Assembly (NCBI RefSeq): GCF_041897535.1
Contig: NZ_CP169217.1
Coordinates: 1,302,001-1,366,000 of the forward strand
Direction of reading: 5' to 3'
Origin: Methylomicrobium lacus_A
GTDB lineage: Bacteria > Pseudomonadota > Gammaproteobacteria > Methylococcales > Methylomonadaceae
Length of the DNA: 64,000 bases
In this document: positions 18,318 through 28,378 of the stretch, in pieces
Layout: each line of letters begins with the position of its first letter
How positions within the stretch are numbered: the stretch's first letter is position 1
The notes under the pieces: generated by a model
The model's database searches: none
Seen by the model: only the letters and a program-made list of their open reading frames with translations
What the model was told of the DNA's origin: nothing
Position numbers and translations under genes: made by a program

Positions 18318-20726
18318 TCAATATTCTATTCTGATCGCCCCCATGAAGGTTCGCGGCGCGCCGTATTGTGAAGGGCCGTAGCTGTAGATGCTGCCGAAAT
18401 AGGTTTTATCGGTCAGATTGTCGATATTCAGTTGCGCCGTGACGCGGGAGGCGCCGATCTTCCAGAATTTACTCAACATCATGTTCATCGTGACATAGCC
18501 CGGCGCTTGCGCCGTCTCGTTATAACCGATCTCCCGTTGTCCCACCGCCTGCATGCCCGCGCCGATTTTGACGCCTTGCAACAGCGGTTTTTGAAACTCG
18601 TAAGTGGTCCAAAGGCTGCCGCTGTGTTCCGGCGCATTGTTCAGGCGCTTGCCGCTGTTTCCGAAACCGGCCGAATCCTTGATCGTTTTGGCGAACGGCG
18701 TATAGGCATAGGCGCCGATGATGCTCCAGCCCGGCAGAATTTCGCCGCTCAAATCAAATTCTATGCCGCGACTCTCGGCCTCGCCGACCGCCTTGGTGAT
18801 TCCCGGCCCAACCGACATCGGCAGATTTTGTTTGGTCAGATCGAAATAAGCCAGGGTTGCGCTGAAGCGTCCGTCGAACAGTTCGGTTTTGGCGCCGACT
18901 TCCCATTGCTGCGCGGTTTGCGGCGGCAGCGGCGTTTTAGTCGACCAATCATAAAAGTTCGATGCGCCGAAGTTTTCGGTGTAGCTGCCGTAAAGCGAAA
19001 ACTCGGGAATCGGCTGCCAGACCAGGCCGCCGCGCGGCGAAACCTTGTCCGCGCTGGTGTCGGGGAAAGAGGAGCCGTGCCAGGAACTGGTTGCATTGTC
19101 GTAACGCAGTCCCGCCAGCGCATGCAAATGATAAGGCAGTTCGATTTGGTCCTGCGCATACAGCCCGAACCACGGCAGCGTCCATTCCCCCAGGTCCACA
19201 TCGCCCGGCAGGATGGCCGGCGGTCCGGGCTGATGAATGGGATGATAAATATCGGTCGTGTCGCCAGTTTTGGGGGTAAACCCGGCCGAGGTGGCCCGGT
19301 AGTCGGTACGGTAATAATCCCCGCCTATCAGCAGATTGTGCTTCAGAAAGCCGGTATCGAACTTTCCGCTCAGTTCCAGTGCGTTGAAAAAATTGTGCTG
19401 ATAATCGTTGTCGTCGATGTTCTGCGCAAAGAAAAACCTTGTCTGATCCCCGTTCGGCTGCACGGGGGCGCCTGTGGGGAATTTCCCCGACATGGTCAGC
19501 GTATGATTGGTAAAGTTGAAGCGGTGCTGCAACTTCCAATTTTCATTGAATGCGTGCACGGTGTTCAACGACAACATGAAATATTCGTCTTCCTGAATAT
19601 TCCACGGATCGCCAAGATTGCGCGAGCGCGGAATGGGGGCCGGGCGATTACCCATTAGAGGAACCGTGCCGCGCCCCAATTCCTTGATGTCGCTGTATTC
19701 GATCTTGAAGGTCGAGGTGGTTCGATCGCTGATATTCCAGCGCAGGGAGGGCGCGACGAACAAGCGTTCATCGCCGCCGAACTCCTGGAAGGTGTGGTTG
19801 GACTGATACCCCAGATTGAAGCGGTAAGCCAGGTCTTTGCTGTCGGTCAAGGGACCTGTCGCATCCACGCTGGTGCGGTAGTGATCAAACGACCCGAATT
19901 GCTGGCGCAGGCTGTAATACGGCGTATTCAACGGCTGCTTGGTCACGAAGTTGACCAACCCGCCCGGCTCGGTTCGTCCATAGAGAACGGAACCGGGGCC
20001 TTTCAGCACCTCCACCCGTTCGACGTTTTCCAGGTCTTCGGTATGCGCCCATTGGCTTTGGTTCAAATAGCCGTCCCGATAAACGTTGTAGTTGCCGAAA
20101 CCGCGGATGAAGAACGTGCCGCTGCCGCCTGCCCCAGTCACCACGCCGCTGACGTTTCGCAGCGCCTGGTCGACGGTAATGACTTGCTGATCTTTTAAGA
20201 CCTGCTGCGGAACGACTTTTACCGACAGCGGCGTCTGCATCAACGGCGTATCGGTTTTGGTCGCGGTTACCGCGTTGGGACGGTTATAGTCGGTATTGTA
20301 AGGATCGGTCGAATCGTATTCGGCGCTGCCGGTCACGGTCATCGGCGCCAGCGTCGCCGCGTCGGAGCGAGGGGCCGTAGGATCGGCAGGCGCCGCGCGC
20401 TTTTCCAGCGTCACCACGCCAGGCTCGACAAAACGGAAGCCGATGCCGGTGCCGGTCAGCAAATGCCTGAGGCCCTGTTCGACGCTGTGGCGGCCGTGCA
20501 GCGGCGCGGCGCGCAACGGCTCGGCCATCTCGGAACTGTACAGCAGCTGCACGCCGCTTTGTTCGGCAAAGGCCGACAGCGCCGGAATCAGTTTTTGGGC
20601 GGGGATCTGAAAGTTGACCGTGGCGCTGGCCTCGGCATAAACGATCGGCGTCGCGCCGAGCAGTCCCAGGCTGAAAACGCCGCAGGTGGCGGCGTGCAGG
20701 CGGTGTTTGATGTGCTGTTTCTTCAT
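18318..20726 (-). CDS. TonB-dependent siderophore-type receptor with STN domain (receptor 2)
   Basis: 802 aa. Signal peptide ending PIVYAEA, then an STN domain (VNFQIPAQKLIPALSAFAEQ), a TonB-box-like LAPMTVTG, the shared linker ATKTDTPLMQTPLSVKVV, a plug (VLKGPGSVLYGRTEPGG) and a barrel ending GAIRIEY. ATG 20726 has GAGAG six bases upstream and is preferred to a GTG two codons earlier. Third gene of sigma2-fecR2-receptor2. Probably ferric-siderophore uptake plus signalling; ligand unknown. Confidence 0.9.
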   Translation of the reverse strand: MKKQHIKHRLHAATCGVFSLGLLGATPIVYAEASATVNFQIPAQKLIPALSAFAEQSGVQLLYSSEMAEPLRAAPLHGRHSVEQGLRHLLTGTGIGFRFVEPGVVTLEKRAAPADPTAPRSDAATLAPMTVTGSAEYDSTDPYNTDYNRPNAVTATKTDTPLMQTPLSVKVVPQQVLKDQQVITVDQALRNVSGVVTGAGGSGTFFIRGFGNYNVYRDGYLNQSQWAHTEDLENVERVEVLKGPGSVLYGRTEPGGLVNFVTKQPLNTPYYSLRQQFGSFDHYRTSVDATGPLTDSKDLAYRFNLGYQSNHTFQEFGGDERLFVAPSLRWNISDRTTSTFKIEYSDIKELGRGTVPLMGNRPAPIPRSRNLGDPWNIQEDEYFMLSLNTVHAFNENWKLQHRFNFTNHTLTMSGKFPTGAPVQPNGDQTRFFFAQNIDDNDYQHNFFNALELSGKFDTGFLKHNLLIGGDYYRTDYRATSAGFTPKTGDTTDIYHPIHQPGPPAILPGDVDLGEWTLPWFGLYAQDQIELPYHLHALAGLRYDNATSSWHGSSFPDTSADKVSPRGGLVWQPIPEFSLYGSYTENFGASNFYDWSTKTPLPPQTAQQWEVGAKTELFDGRFSATLAYFDLTKQNLPMSVGPGITKAVGEAESRGIEFDLSGEILPGWSIIGAYAYTPFAKTIKDSAGFGNSGKRLNNAPEHSGSLWTTYEFQKPLLQGVKIGAGMQAVGQREIGYNETAQAPGYVTMNMMLSKFWKIGASRVTAQLNIDNLTDKTYFGSIYSYGPSQYGAPRTFMGAIRIEY

Positions 20727-20812
20727 TAACACTCTCGAATGGCTGATGGATAATTGCTTCGAGAGTAAGACGCCGGCGCCCTAAAACACCGTACCGCTTT
20801 TGAAAAAATAGG

Positions 20813-21811
20813 TTAATAGACCAGCACCACCCCGCCGCCGACTCGCAGCGCCTTGACCGGCAAGGTTTGCTCGATCACGGCCAGCACCCGATCCAGGCGG
20901 TTCAGATCGAACACCCCGCTGACCGGCAGCTTGGCATTTTTCCGCCCCATCAGCAGCACCGCGCCGGGACGGTAGCGGTTGATTTCGGCTATCACTTCGT
21001 CCAGAGGCGCGGATTCGAAAATCAGCTTGCCGCGCCGCCAGGCTTCGGCTTTGCCGGCATCGACCGCATAGGCCTCGGGCAGCGGCTGACCGCTTCGGCG
21101 CTGTAGGCGCTCGCCGGGATGCAATATCACCTTGCGGCCGGGATCGCTTTGCGCCGCGGTGATTTCGACGCGACTCTCGACCTGGGTCACCGTGACGGTT
21201 CCCGCCTCGCGGCGCACGATGAAAGCGGTGCCCAAGGCGCGCACGGTCTCATCGCCGGCGGTCACGACAAAGGGACGGGCAGGATTTTTTTGCACGACGA
21301 ATTCGGCCTCGCCCGCGAGCAGCCGTACCGAACGATTTGCCTGCGTATAATCGACGCTGACCGCGCTGGCGGTATTCAGATGCATCGTGCTGCCGTCTTC
21401 GAGCGCGATCGCGCGGATTTCGCCGCTGCCGGTCGCGTAATCCGCCAGCCAGAACGGCAGTTGCGGTATCACCGCGAGCGCCGATAACAGCGCCGCGCAA
21501 GCCGCCAACAGCCGGCGCCGAGCGCGGCGGGGACGCTGCGCAACCGGACGCGGCAGGGTCATGGCCGGCGCCGCCTGCTCCGCCAACCGCGGCAAGGGCC
21601 GGCCGGCCAATTGTCCCAACTGCCGCCATAATTCGACCGCTTCCTCGTACGCCTGCCGATGCAAGACGTCTTCCTTCAGCCACTGCTCCAAGGCCAGACG
21701 GTCTTCGGCGCTCGCCGAGCCCGACGTGATCCTTGCCAGCCATTGGTAGGCACGCTCTTCGATCGGCGGCGGGATGGCGGGACTGTCCCGGTGGGGTTTG
21801 GTCATGGTCAT
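20813..21811 (-). CDS. FecR-family anti-sigma/regulator (FecR2)
   Basis: 332 aa. DUF4880 head (ERAYQWLARITSGSASAEDR), an Arg-rich stretch before the membrane helix (LLAACAALLSALAVIPQL), a FecR domain (IRAIALEDGSTMHLNTASAVSVDY, RALGTAFIVRR) and a DUF4974 tail (FESAPLDEVIAEINRYRPG). Two in-frame ATG codons (21811, 21805) are possible. Lies between sigma 2 and receptor 2 and should couple them. Confidence 0.9.
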   Translation of the reverse strand: MTMTKPHRDSPAIPPPIEERAYQWLARITSGSASAEDRLALEQWLKEDVLHRQAYEEAVELWRQLGQLAGRPLPRLAEQAAPAMTLPRPVAQRPRRARRRLLAACAALLSALAVIPQLPFWLADYATGSGEIRAIALEDGSTMHLNTASAVSVDYTQANRSVRLLAGEAEFVVQKNPARPFVVTAGDETVRALGTAFIVRREAGTVTVTQVESRVEITAAQSDPGRKVILHPGERLQRRSGQPLPEAYAVDAGKAEAWRRGKLIFESAPLDEVIAEINRYRPGAVLLMGRKNAKLPVSGVFDLNRLDRVLAVIEQTLPVKALRVGGGVVLVY

Positions 21812-21913
21812 GTCGGACAAGCTAGGAAGAACGGTGGAATTATAAGTAAGACGCGCCAAAGCGCAATAACCGGACACCTGTTGTCCGGTTGATTAGGCTC
21901 CGGCCGTTGCCGG

Positions 21914-22426
21914 CTAGGTCTCGGCGCGCAAATGCTGCTTGCAATGCCTAAGCGCCTGCACGATGTTTTTTTCGACCCAGCTGGTCGAGACATTCAATTG
22001 CCGCGCGATCTGCGCATGGGTCAACCCGTCGAAACGGCTCAGGATAAAGATTTCCCGGCACAGCGGCGATAATTCATTCAACGCCTGGTATAGCCTGTCC
22101 AATTGCTGTTGCTGTTCGACGATCGTTTCGGGAACTTGCCGGCTGTCGGCCGGCAACTCGGCCTCGGCCAACTCGATCGATTCGGACGGATGCCGGTAAT
22201 GGGTGCGCAGATGGTCGGCCGACAGATTGGCGGCGATCCGGTACAGAAAAGCGCGCGGATTCTCGATCGGCGAGTCGCTGCGGTAGCCGGCAAAACGCAG
22301 ATAGGTATCCTGCAGAATATCGTCGGCGGCGTCGGGGCAATCGACACGGCGGCGCACAAAACTCAGCAGTTCCCGTTGATACAGCGTAAAAAAATCGGCT
22401 ATCGAATCGATGCGCGAATGAGTCAT
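21914..22426 (-). CDS. FecI-like ECF sigma factor 2
   Basis: 170 aa from ATG 22426. Region 2 (DCPDAADDILQDTYLRFAGY, PRAFLYRIAANLSADHLR) and region 4 (LSPLCREIFILSRFDGLTHAQIARQLNVSTSWVEKNI) are intact. First gene of a sigma2-fecR2-receptor2 operon. The 470 bp upstream hold a REP-like hairpin, twin-palindrome site C and the divergent fecR3 promoter. Confidence 0.92.
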   Translation of the reverse strand: MTHSRIDSIADFFTLYQRELLSFVRRRVDCPDAADDILQDTYLRFAGYRSDSPIENPRAFLYRIAANLSADHLRTHYRHPSESIELAEAELPADSRQVPETIVEQQQQLDRLYQALNELSPLCREIFILSRFDGLTHAQIARQLNVSTSWVEKNIVQALRHCKQHLRAET

Positions 22427-22546
22427 AAAGTACGGCAATCCTGCGTAATGGAAGCATTTGAATTCGCCTAGCATGCAAGATTAATACCATTTGCAATGAA
22501 TGCGGATAAGCTTACGCATAGCATCACGGTAACCGTGAAATTCCGT

Positions 22547-22609
22547 TGTGGGAGCGGCGCCTACGTCGCGACTTGAGGCTTTAATCGCGACGTAGGCGTC
22601 GCTCCCACA
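22547..22609. repeat. REP-like long hairpin
   Basis: 25-nt arms (starting TGTGGGAGCGGCGCCTACG) separated by 13 nt, with one mismatch between the arms. The GTGGGAGCG...CGTCGCGA style is that of the REP/BIME elements found in many Gammaproteobacteria. It sits in the sigma2/fecR3 intergenic region. Confidence 0.75.
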
Positions 22610-22682
22610 GATGACTGACATTTTAGGGGCGCTGACGGCAAAGCCGGCGAGGTAGCCTAACGACAAGACGCCAGGATCAAAG

Positions 22683-22719
22683 TATGTCATTTGACGCAGT
22701 CGGTGTGTTAAATGACATA
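22683..22719 (-). promoter_or_regulatory. twin-palindrome operator-like site C
   Basis: TATGTCATTTGACGCA and TGTGTTAAATGACATA, starts 21 bp apart. It lies between divergent sigma 2 (minus) and fecR3 (plus), so it could control both. Confidence 0.6.
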
Positions 22720-22794
22720 ATACCGAATCAATTGGACTCAGCGATCAAACACGGCTTCTCAACTGGAGGAAGCATAAAATTTCTTCGCCGACGC

Positions 22795-22823
22795 CTGACA
22801 GCGAACGCAAATTTCAGGATAAT
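22795..22823 (+). promoter_or_regulatory. sigma-70-like promoter for fecR3
   Basis: CTGACA, 17 bp, GATAAT. Both boxes and the spacing are kept at 31379-31407 ahead of the paralogous fecR5, although the surrounding sequence has diverged. Confidence 0.6.
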
Positions 22824-22897
22824 GGCATTCATTAACCCAGACGCACGTACGCCATGCTTTTTTCCAAGCCCCCCACAGTCCACGGCGGCAGACGGCC

Positions 22898-23869
22898 ATG
22901 AACGGCCGCCCGGTAATGCCGCCTGGCGATGTCAACGAGCAGGCCGTCTATTGGCTGACGCTGTTGACCTCCGGCGAAGCGGACGACGAACAGCGCCGCG
23001 CGTTTGAACACTGGCTGGCCGAGAACAAGGCGCATCAGACAGCCTGGGAACGGGCGCACCGGCTCTGGCGTGAAATCGAAGGCCTGGCCGAACAGGATTT
23101 TCCGGCCACAGCGCCCCTGCCGGTCCGTAAAGCGCCTCCGCGCCGCGCCGGTTTTTCCTATGCGCTGGCATGTGCGGCTTCCCTTGTGCTCGCAGTTTTT
23201 CTCTGGCGCAATGATCTGGCCTATCTTTTCGCCGATTATCGTACCGGCATCGGCGACACTCACTCCCCCCTCACCCTCCCCGACGGATCGGAAGTGCAGC
23301 TCAATTCCGGCACCGCCTTGTCGGTCGACTACAGCACGTCCACCCGAAAACTGGTTTTGCACGGCGGCGAAGCCTGGTTCAAGGTCGCGCCGAATCCTGC
23401 CCGGCCTTTTGAAGTAGTGACCGGCTACGGCTCCGTGCGCGCGCTGGGCACCGCTTTCGATATCAAAACGCTGCCGGATTCTGTCGCCGTGACCGTACTG
23501 GAACACGCGGTGCGCATCACCCTGGCGAACGGCGAAGGCGTCGAGCGTTTGCCGGAAGGCGCCGCGATCCGTTTCGGCCAGAAGGTAATCGACATCGCCC
23601 CGCAAGCCGACCTCGATGCCGCCTCGGCCTGGCGTCAACAACGCATGATCTTTCGCAACAAGCCGCTGCAAGACGTGGTCGAGGAGCTTAACCGCTATCG
23701 CAAAGGCCGTATCGTGCTCACCAGTCATTCGCTGAACGCCTTACCGTTAACCGGAACCTTCGACACGACCGATCCGGAAGAAGCGCTGCAAATGATCAAG
23801 GCAAGCCTGGATCTGTCCGAATACCGACTGACCGACCGCTTGGTGTTTTTGTATCGGAATCAAAAATAA
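22898..23869 (+). CDS. FecR-family regulator without an adjacent same-strand sigma gene (FecR3)
   Basis: 323 aa. DUF4880 (QAVYWLTLLTSGEADDEQRRAFEHWLAE), a membrane helix (YALACAASLVLAVFLW), a FecR domain (LTLPDGSEVQLNSGTALSVDY, GGEAWFKVAPNP) and a DUF4974 tail (FRNKPLQDVVEELNRYRKGR). Very similar to FecR5, including the leader DNA. It precedes receptor 3 on the same strand, but the usual sigma gene is missing upstream; the divergent sigma 2 or an unlinked sigma factor may serve. Confidence 0.9.
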   Translation: MNGRPVMPPGDVNEQAVYWLTLLTSGEADDEQRRAFEHWLAENKAHQTAWERAHRLWREIEGLAEQDFPATAPLPVRKAPPRRAGFSYALACAASLVLAVFLWRNDLAYLFADYRTGIGDTHSPLTLPDGSEVQLNSGTALSVDYSTSTRKLVLHGGEAWFKVAPNPARPFEVVTGYGSVRALGTAFDIKTLPDSVAVTVLEHAVRITLANGEGVERLPEGAAIRFGQKVIDIAPQADLDAASAWRQQRMIFRNKPLQDVVEELNRYRKGRIVLTSHSLNALPLTGTFDTTDPEEALQMIKASLDLSEYRLTDRLVFLYRNQK

Positions 23870-23957
23870 TTTGAAAAATCGCCCCCCGCATTTTCGTCAT
23901 TAACATAGGGATCAGACGCCCAGTTATTTATTGACGAAGCGAACCACAAGGAAGTTT

Positions 23958-26372
23958 ATGAACAACGCACCGCAACTACCGATTTCACTGGCCACAATCC
24001 TGGCCTTATCGCTGTCCGCCGGCACGGCCCGGGCAGAAGAAACGGTCCATTTTGACATTCCGACCCAATCCTTATCTCAATCCCTGCTGGACTACGCCAA
24101 AGCCACCGGGGTTAAGATTCTGTTCAACGACAACCTGACCCGCGACATCAAGAGCCCGAAACTGAGAGGCGCTTACAGCGCGGAACAAGGCTTGCAAAAA
24201 CTGCTTGGCGCCAGCGGCCTGAACTACCGCTTTACCTCGCCGAAAGCGGTCGTGGTGAACGGTTCGGCGCCGGAAAGCCGTAACGAGGAAACGCAGGCGT
24301 CTCAAGGAGAAACGACGTTGAAAGCGGTGACGGTAACCAGCACTGCCGACTACGACTCGACCGATCCGTATAACCCGGACTACAGCCTGCCGAATGCCAC
24401 GACGGCGACCAAGACCGATACCCCGATCATGGAAACGCCAATGTCAATCAAGGTCGTGCCCAAAGCGGTAATGAACGACCAGCAAATCGTCCTATTCGAT
24501 GACGCTGTGGTTCGAAATGTGAGCGGCGTACAGCGTAATTTCGACTTCGGCGATTTATACCAGGGATTCATCGTACGCGGCTTTAGTTTAGGAGCCAATA
24601 TCTATCGTGACGGCCTCAGACAATACACCGGGTACTTCGAACCGGCCGGCATGCAACGGATTGAGGTTCTGAAGGGCGCTGCGGCCATGCTTTATGGCCG
24701 CACTCAACCCGGTGGCTTGGTTAATTACGTCACCAAGAAACCACGGGATGAAGCGTATTATTCACTGCAACAACAGTTCGGTTCTTACGATTTATATCGC
24801 ACCACTGCGGATGCGACTGGCCCGATAAACGATGACAAGTCATTGTTATACCGTTTAAATATTGCCTATTCGAGTAACAACTCGTTCCGCGATTACAACG
24901 AGAATGAACGGATTTATGTCGCGCCGTCGTTGACCTGGCGCCTTTCGGATCAAACTGAAATGACGCTGCAGTTCGAACACCAACATGACGATTATGTGAT
25001 AGATTTCGGCATCCCCCCCATCGGCGAGAGACCGGCGCCGGTGCCCAAAAGTTTTTATGTTGGCGATGCTGCTGTTAAAGATAGCTCGATGGATAGCAAT
25101 CAGATTGCCACCATTATTTCGCACCGTTTTAATGACCATTGGAAAATAGAGCATAAATTCAATTGGCATCAATGGACGCATGAACTCAACTCGATTTTCC
25201 CGGCAGGCAACATACACGACGACAACCAAACGATCAATCGGGCTCTGATGACGGGCCCTACCGACAGGCAAAGCTTTGCGACCAATTTGGATATTTCAGG
25301 CGATTTCGAGACGTTTGGGGTGCAGCATAAGCTATTGCTAGGGGGCGATTACTACAGTCTTAAAACCGGCACCTATGACAATCGTTGGACCTATGGGGTG
25401 ATACCGGCATTGGATATTTTTAATCCCAATAACCACATGCTGGATATAAATGCTATCAATGCTTTGCCCTATGATTTCTGGTGGCAGGAAAAGGATCAAT
25501 GGTATGGCGTTTACGCGCAAGACCAAATCAGCCTGTGGGACAAATTGCATTTCTTGATCGGTGCGCGTTACGACATGCTGGACTACGGCACCGGTTGTTG
25601 CTCCGAGCCTATTACTATCGACGATCATGAGGACAATAGATTGCCCCCCCGCTTTGGCATCGTCTATCAACCGTGGAAATGGCTGTCCTTGTTCGGCAAT
25701 TATGTAGAATCCATTGGTTCTAATAACGGCTTAACACCTACTAAAACGGTTAATAAGCCGGAACTTGGCACTCAGTTTGAGGCTGGATTTAAAACCGCGT
25801 TTTTTGATGGCCGCCTGTCGTCCAATGTCGCTTACTATCATTTAACCAAAGAAAACATGTTGACCGGTGTACCAGGCTTAGCCTATAGGGTTCCGGTAGG
25901 TGAGGCGAGAAGCCAAGGGTTGGAAGTCGACGTGACTGGCGATCTCACCGATTACTTGAGCCTTGTCGGCACCTATGCTTATACCGATGCGATATTCACT
26001 AAAGACGATGGATTTGCGCCTTGGGGGATTCCATCCAAGCAAGGAAACCGTTTACCCAATGTCCCCAAACACTCAGGCAGTTTATGGTTGACCTTTCATC
26101 CGGACGAGCGTTTTAAAATCGGCGCGGGCATGTTCGCGCAAGGCCAGCGCGTCGGCAACAATGATAATACCTACGAATTACCCGGCTTTGTCCGTCTGGA
26201 CGCCATGGTGTCTTACAACTGGAAAATCGGCGCCTCGAAGTTGACCACCCAGCTCAACGTCAACAATCTGCTGGATAAGGATTACTACCGAGGCTCACGA
26301 ATATCGGATAGTACTGGGGCCTTGCCGGGCGAGCCTATCTCGTTTATCGGTTCGTTGCGATTGGATTACTAA
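23958..26372 (+). CDS. TonB-dependent siderophore-type receptor with STN domain (receptor 3)
   Basis: 804 aa from an ATG with AAGGAAG upstream; in-frame codons before it lack a signal peptide. Signal peptide (ILALSLSAGTARA), STN domain (VHFDIPTQSLSQSLLDYAKATG), TonB-box-like LKAVTVTS, linker ATKTDTPIMETPMSIKVV, plug (VLKGAAAMLYGRTQPGG) and a barrel ending GSLRLDY. Follows FecR3 by 88 bp. A segment about 24840-25800 has somewhat more AT-rich codon use than its paralogs. Confidence 0.9.
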   Translation: MNNAPQLPISLATILALSLSAGTARAEETVHFDIPTQSLSQSLLDYAKATGVKILFNDNLTRDIKSPKLRGAYSAEQGLQKLLGASGLNYRFTSPKAVVVNGSAPESRNEETQASQGETTLKAVTVTSTADYDSTDPYNPDYSLPNATTATKTDTPIMETPMSIKVVPKAVMNDQQIVLFDDAVVRNVSGVQRNFDFGDLYQGFIVRGFSLGANIYRDGLRQYTGYFEPAGMQRIEVLKGAAAMLYGRTQPGGLVNYVTKKPRDEAYYSLQQQFGSYDLYRTTADATGPINDDKSLLYRLNIAYSSNNSFRDYNENERIYVAPSLTWRLSDQTEMTLQFEHQHDDYVIDFGIPPIGERPAPVPKSFYVGDAAVKDSSMDSNQIATIISHRFNDHWKIEHKFNWHQWTHELNSIFPAGNIHDDNQTINRALMTGPTDRQSFATNLDISGDFETFGVQHKLLLGGDYYSLKTGTYDNRWTYGVIPALDIFNPNNHMLDINAINALPYDFWWQEKDQWYGVYAQDQISLWDKLHFLIGARYDMLDYGTGCCSEPITIDDHEDNRLPPRFGIVYQPWKWLSLFGNYVESIGSNNGLTPTKTVNKPELGTQFEAGFKTAFFDGRLSSNVAYYHLTKENMLTGVPGLAYRVPVGEARSQGLEVDVTGDLTDYLSLVGTYAYTDAIFTKDDGFAPWGIPSKQGNRLPNVPKHSGSLWLTFHPDERFKIGAGMFAQGQRVGNNDNTYELPGFVRLDAMVSYNWKIGASKLTTQLNVNNLLDKDYYRGSRISDSTGALPGEPISFIGSLRLDY

Positions 26373-26487
26373 CCCGCAAATCTGACTCACACTGTTTACG
26401 CTTGCATAGCCCGACATTTTCAATGCTTCAATCGAATCGTGGTTTCGGATCATCCTCCAATCGGGACGTGATCGCCGCCCAAGCGCC

Positions 26488-26510
26488 GGGCAACGATAAA
26501 GCTGTTGCCC
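26488..26510. repeat. small hairpin repeat between receptor 3 and FecR4
   Basis: GGGCAAC-gataaagct-GTTGCCC. Second copy of the 18273-18295 hairpin, again near the 3' end of a receptor gene. Confidence 0.5.
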
Positions 26511-26582
26511 AACCTGAACATTTCAATTCACCCTTGCCGCTTCGAGGATCAGCATGAAAACCGGCGGATACAGTGAACCAGC

Positions 26583-27548
26583 CTAATTTTTCGACTGCCT
26601 TCGCAACATAATCTGCCGGCCGCTCCGTTTCGCCTGCACCGGCAGGATGTGCTCGAGGGCATGCAGAAACGGATCGATGTCGTTCGCGTCAAAGGTGCCG
26701 CTGAGCGTTTGCTCCGCGAGTTTGGCGTCGGCAAAGACAAAGCGGACCGGGTGATAGCGTTCCAATTCGGCCGCGACGTCCCGCAGCGGCGTCCGCTTGA
26801 AGACCAGTTGTCCCCGCAGCCAGGCGGACAGGTTTTCCGCGTCCACGGCTTGCGGCCGGCCTAATCCGGCCGACTCGGTATAACCGCGCTGGCTGCCAGC
26901 GCCGAGGCGTTCGCCTGACACGGCATTTCCGTCGTTCAATTCGACCTCCCCTTCCACTACCGAAACCGTCGCGCCTCGCGCCTGTTTCCGGACATTGAAA
27001 CGGGTGCCGACATCGCGAATGCGCAAGTCGCCCACCTGTACGGTAAAAGGACGCAGCCGGTTGTGGCTCACGTCAAACTGCGCCTCGCCTTGCGTCAACA
27101 CCACGTTGCGCCACAACAGGGACAGCCTGACCGTAACGCGGCTGTCGGTGTTCAGGTCGATATGGGAATTGTCCGCCAGGTCGATGCGGCGGTGCTCGCC
27201 GATCCGGGTCGCATAGCTCACGGTTTCGGCGCTATATTCCAGCCACGCGCCGCCGAGCAAGGCGCTCGTGCACAGTAACAACGCCAGCGCCGAATACACG
27301 GCGGCCGGTTTTCCAGGCTTGGCCGCGCGCGCCTCGGCCAAACCGGGCACGGCCATCCCCTGGAGGCTGTCCATATGGGCCCAGATCCGTTCGGCTTCCG
27401 CGTAAGAGGCGCGGTGGCCCTCGTGTTTTGACCGCCAGGCTTCAAAGCGCAACCTGTCTTCTGCGGGACAGGGTTCCGCGTGCAGGCGCACAAACCATTC
27501 GATCGCCTGTTTTAACTGCCTTTCGCTATACGAAGCCGAGGATTTCAT
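26583..27548 (-). CDS. FecR-family anti-sigma/regulator (FecR4)
   Basis: 321 aa. DUF4880 head (QAIEWFVRLHAEPCPAEDR), a membrane helix (VYSALALLLCTSALLGGAWL), a FecR domain (YATRIGEHRRIDLADNSHIDL, DVGTRFNVRK) and a DUF4974 tail (FKRTPLRDVAAELERYHPV). Its ATG lies inside the end of sigma 3, a 23-base overlap that suggests translational coupling. The likely receptor partner is the divergent receptor 4. Confidence 0.9.
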   Translation of the reverse strand: MKSSASYSERQLKQAIEWFVRLHAEPCPAEDRLRFEAWRSKHEGHRASYAEAERIWAHMDSLQGMAVPGLAEARAAKPGKPAAVYSALALLLCTSALLGGAWLEYSAETVSYATRIGEHRRIDLADNSHIDLNTDSRVTVRLSLLWRNVVLTQGEAQFDVSHNRLRPFTVQVGDLRIRDVGTRFNVRKQARGATVSVVEGEVELNDGNAVSGERLGAGSQRGYTESAGLGRPQAVDAENLSAWLRGQLVFKRTPLRDVAAELERYHPVRFVFADAKLAEQTLSGTFDANDIDPFLHALEHILPVQAKRSGRQIMLRRQSKN

Positions 27549-28083
27549 CGGAGGTATTATCGGTTCGAAGTGATGGCTTTTCCATGCGTCGATGGCAGTG
27601 CAGCATGGCCGTCACCAAACGCCTCTGCACCGTTTTCTCCGAGATTCCGAGTTTCAGGGCAATGTCGGCATAGCTTAATTCGTCGATTTTGCGCAGCAAA
27701 AACACGTCCCGGACTTTTTTCGGCATGGTGTGGATCGCGTCCAGCAGGATTTCGCATTGTTGGCGCAACGCGGCCAGCTCGTCCGGAAGATGCTGCGGGC
27801 AAACCATCGCTTCATCGAGCTCGATTCCGCTATTTCTCGGCAGTTGCTGCCATTTCAGATAATTGATCGCCAGACGGTCGGCGACGCGGTAAAGCAAGCC
27901 GGCCAAGTTTTCGTCATGTTTCACCGCATTGTCGCGCAGCAGGCGCAGATAGGTTTCCTGGCATAAATCCTGGGCGGTGTCGGGGCAGCGAACCCGGTTT
28001 ACCAGGAAACGGGACAGCGCTTTGCGGTGATCCTGAAACAACTGGGCAATCTGATCGTGGGTAAGCGCTGGCTGGGATGACAT
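27526..28083 (-). CDS. FecI-like ECF sigma factor 3
   Basis: 185 aa from ATG 28083. Region 2 (RCPDTAQDLCQETYLRLL, LAGLLYRVADRLAINYLK) and region 4 (MPKKVRDVFLLRKIDELSYADIALKLGISEKTVQRRL) are visible. Overlaps FecR4. The 500 bp to receptor 4 contain site D. Confidence 0.9.
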   Translation of the reverse strand: MSSQPALTHDQIAQLFQDHRKALSRFLVNRVRCPDTAQDLCQETYLRLLRDNAVKHDENLAGLLYRVADRLAINYLKWQQLPRNSGIELDEAMVCPQHLPDELAALRQQCEILLDAIHTMPKKVRDVFLLRKIDELSYADIALKLGISEKTVQRRLVTAMLHCHRRMEKPSLRTDNTSDEILGFV

Positions 28084-28378
28084 GACTCGGTTTTTTGAAG
28101 AGGGTTTTGCGCTGTAGTGGGGCCGTATCGCAACAAGGTCCAGGGGTTCCGCCTCAATCAGCAATTTCTGTACCAGAGGCTTTGATTCGAAGGGAATGAG
28201 CGGATGTTTTCTTGACCAGCGCAACGACCGGCGCCAGCCTCAGGCTTCTCAAGAAATTGATTGTATTGGCTAATCCCCCAATGCACCGCATCGGTTGGCA
28301 AACGGGTTTGGCCATGCCGGCAGACGGCAAGAGCAAAGGGGCTATCGAGGCGGCTTCTGCGTACTGCCCGGCGCGGAG

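Noticed and set aside
22684..23007. A missing sigma gene in the frame overlapping the fecR3 start
   Set aside because: The translation has no region 2 or region 4 features and overlaps the real fecR3 coding sequence.
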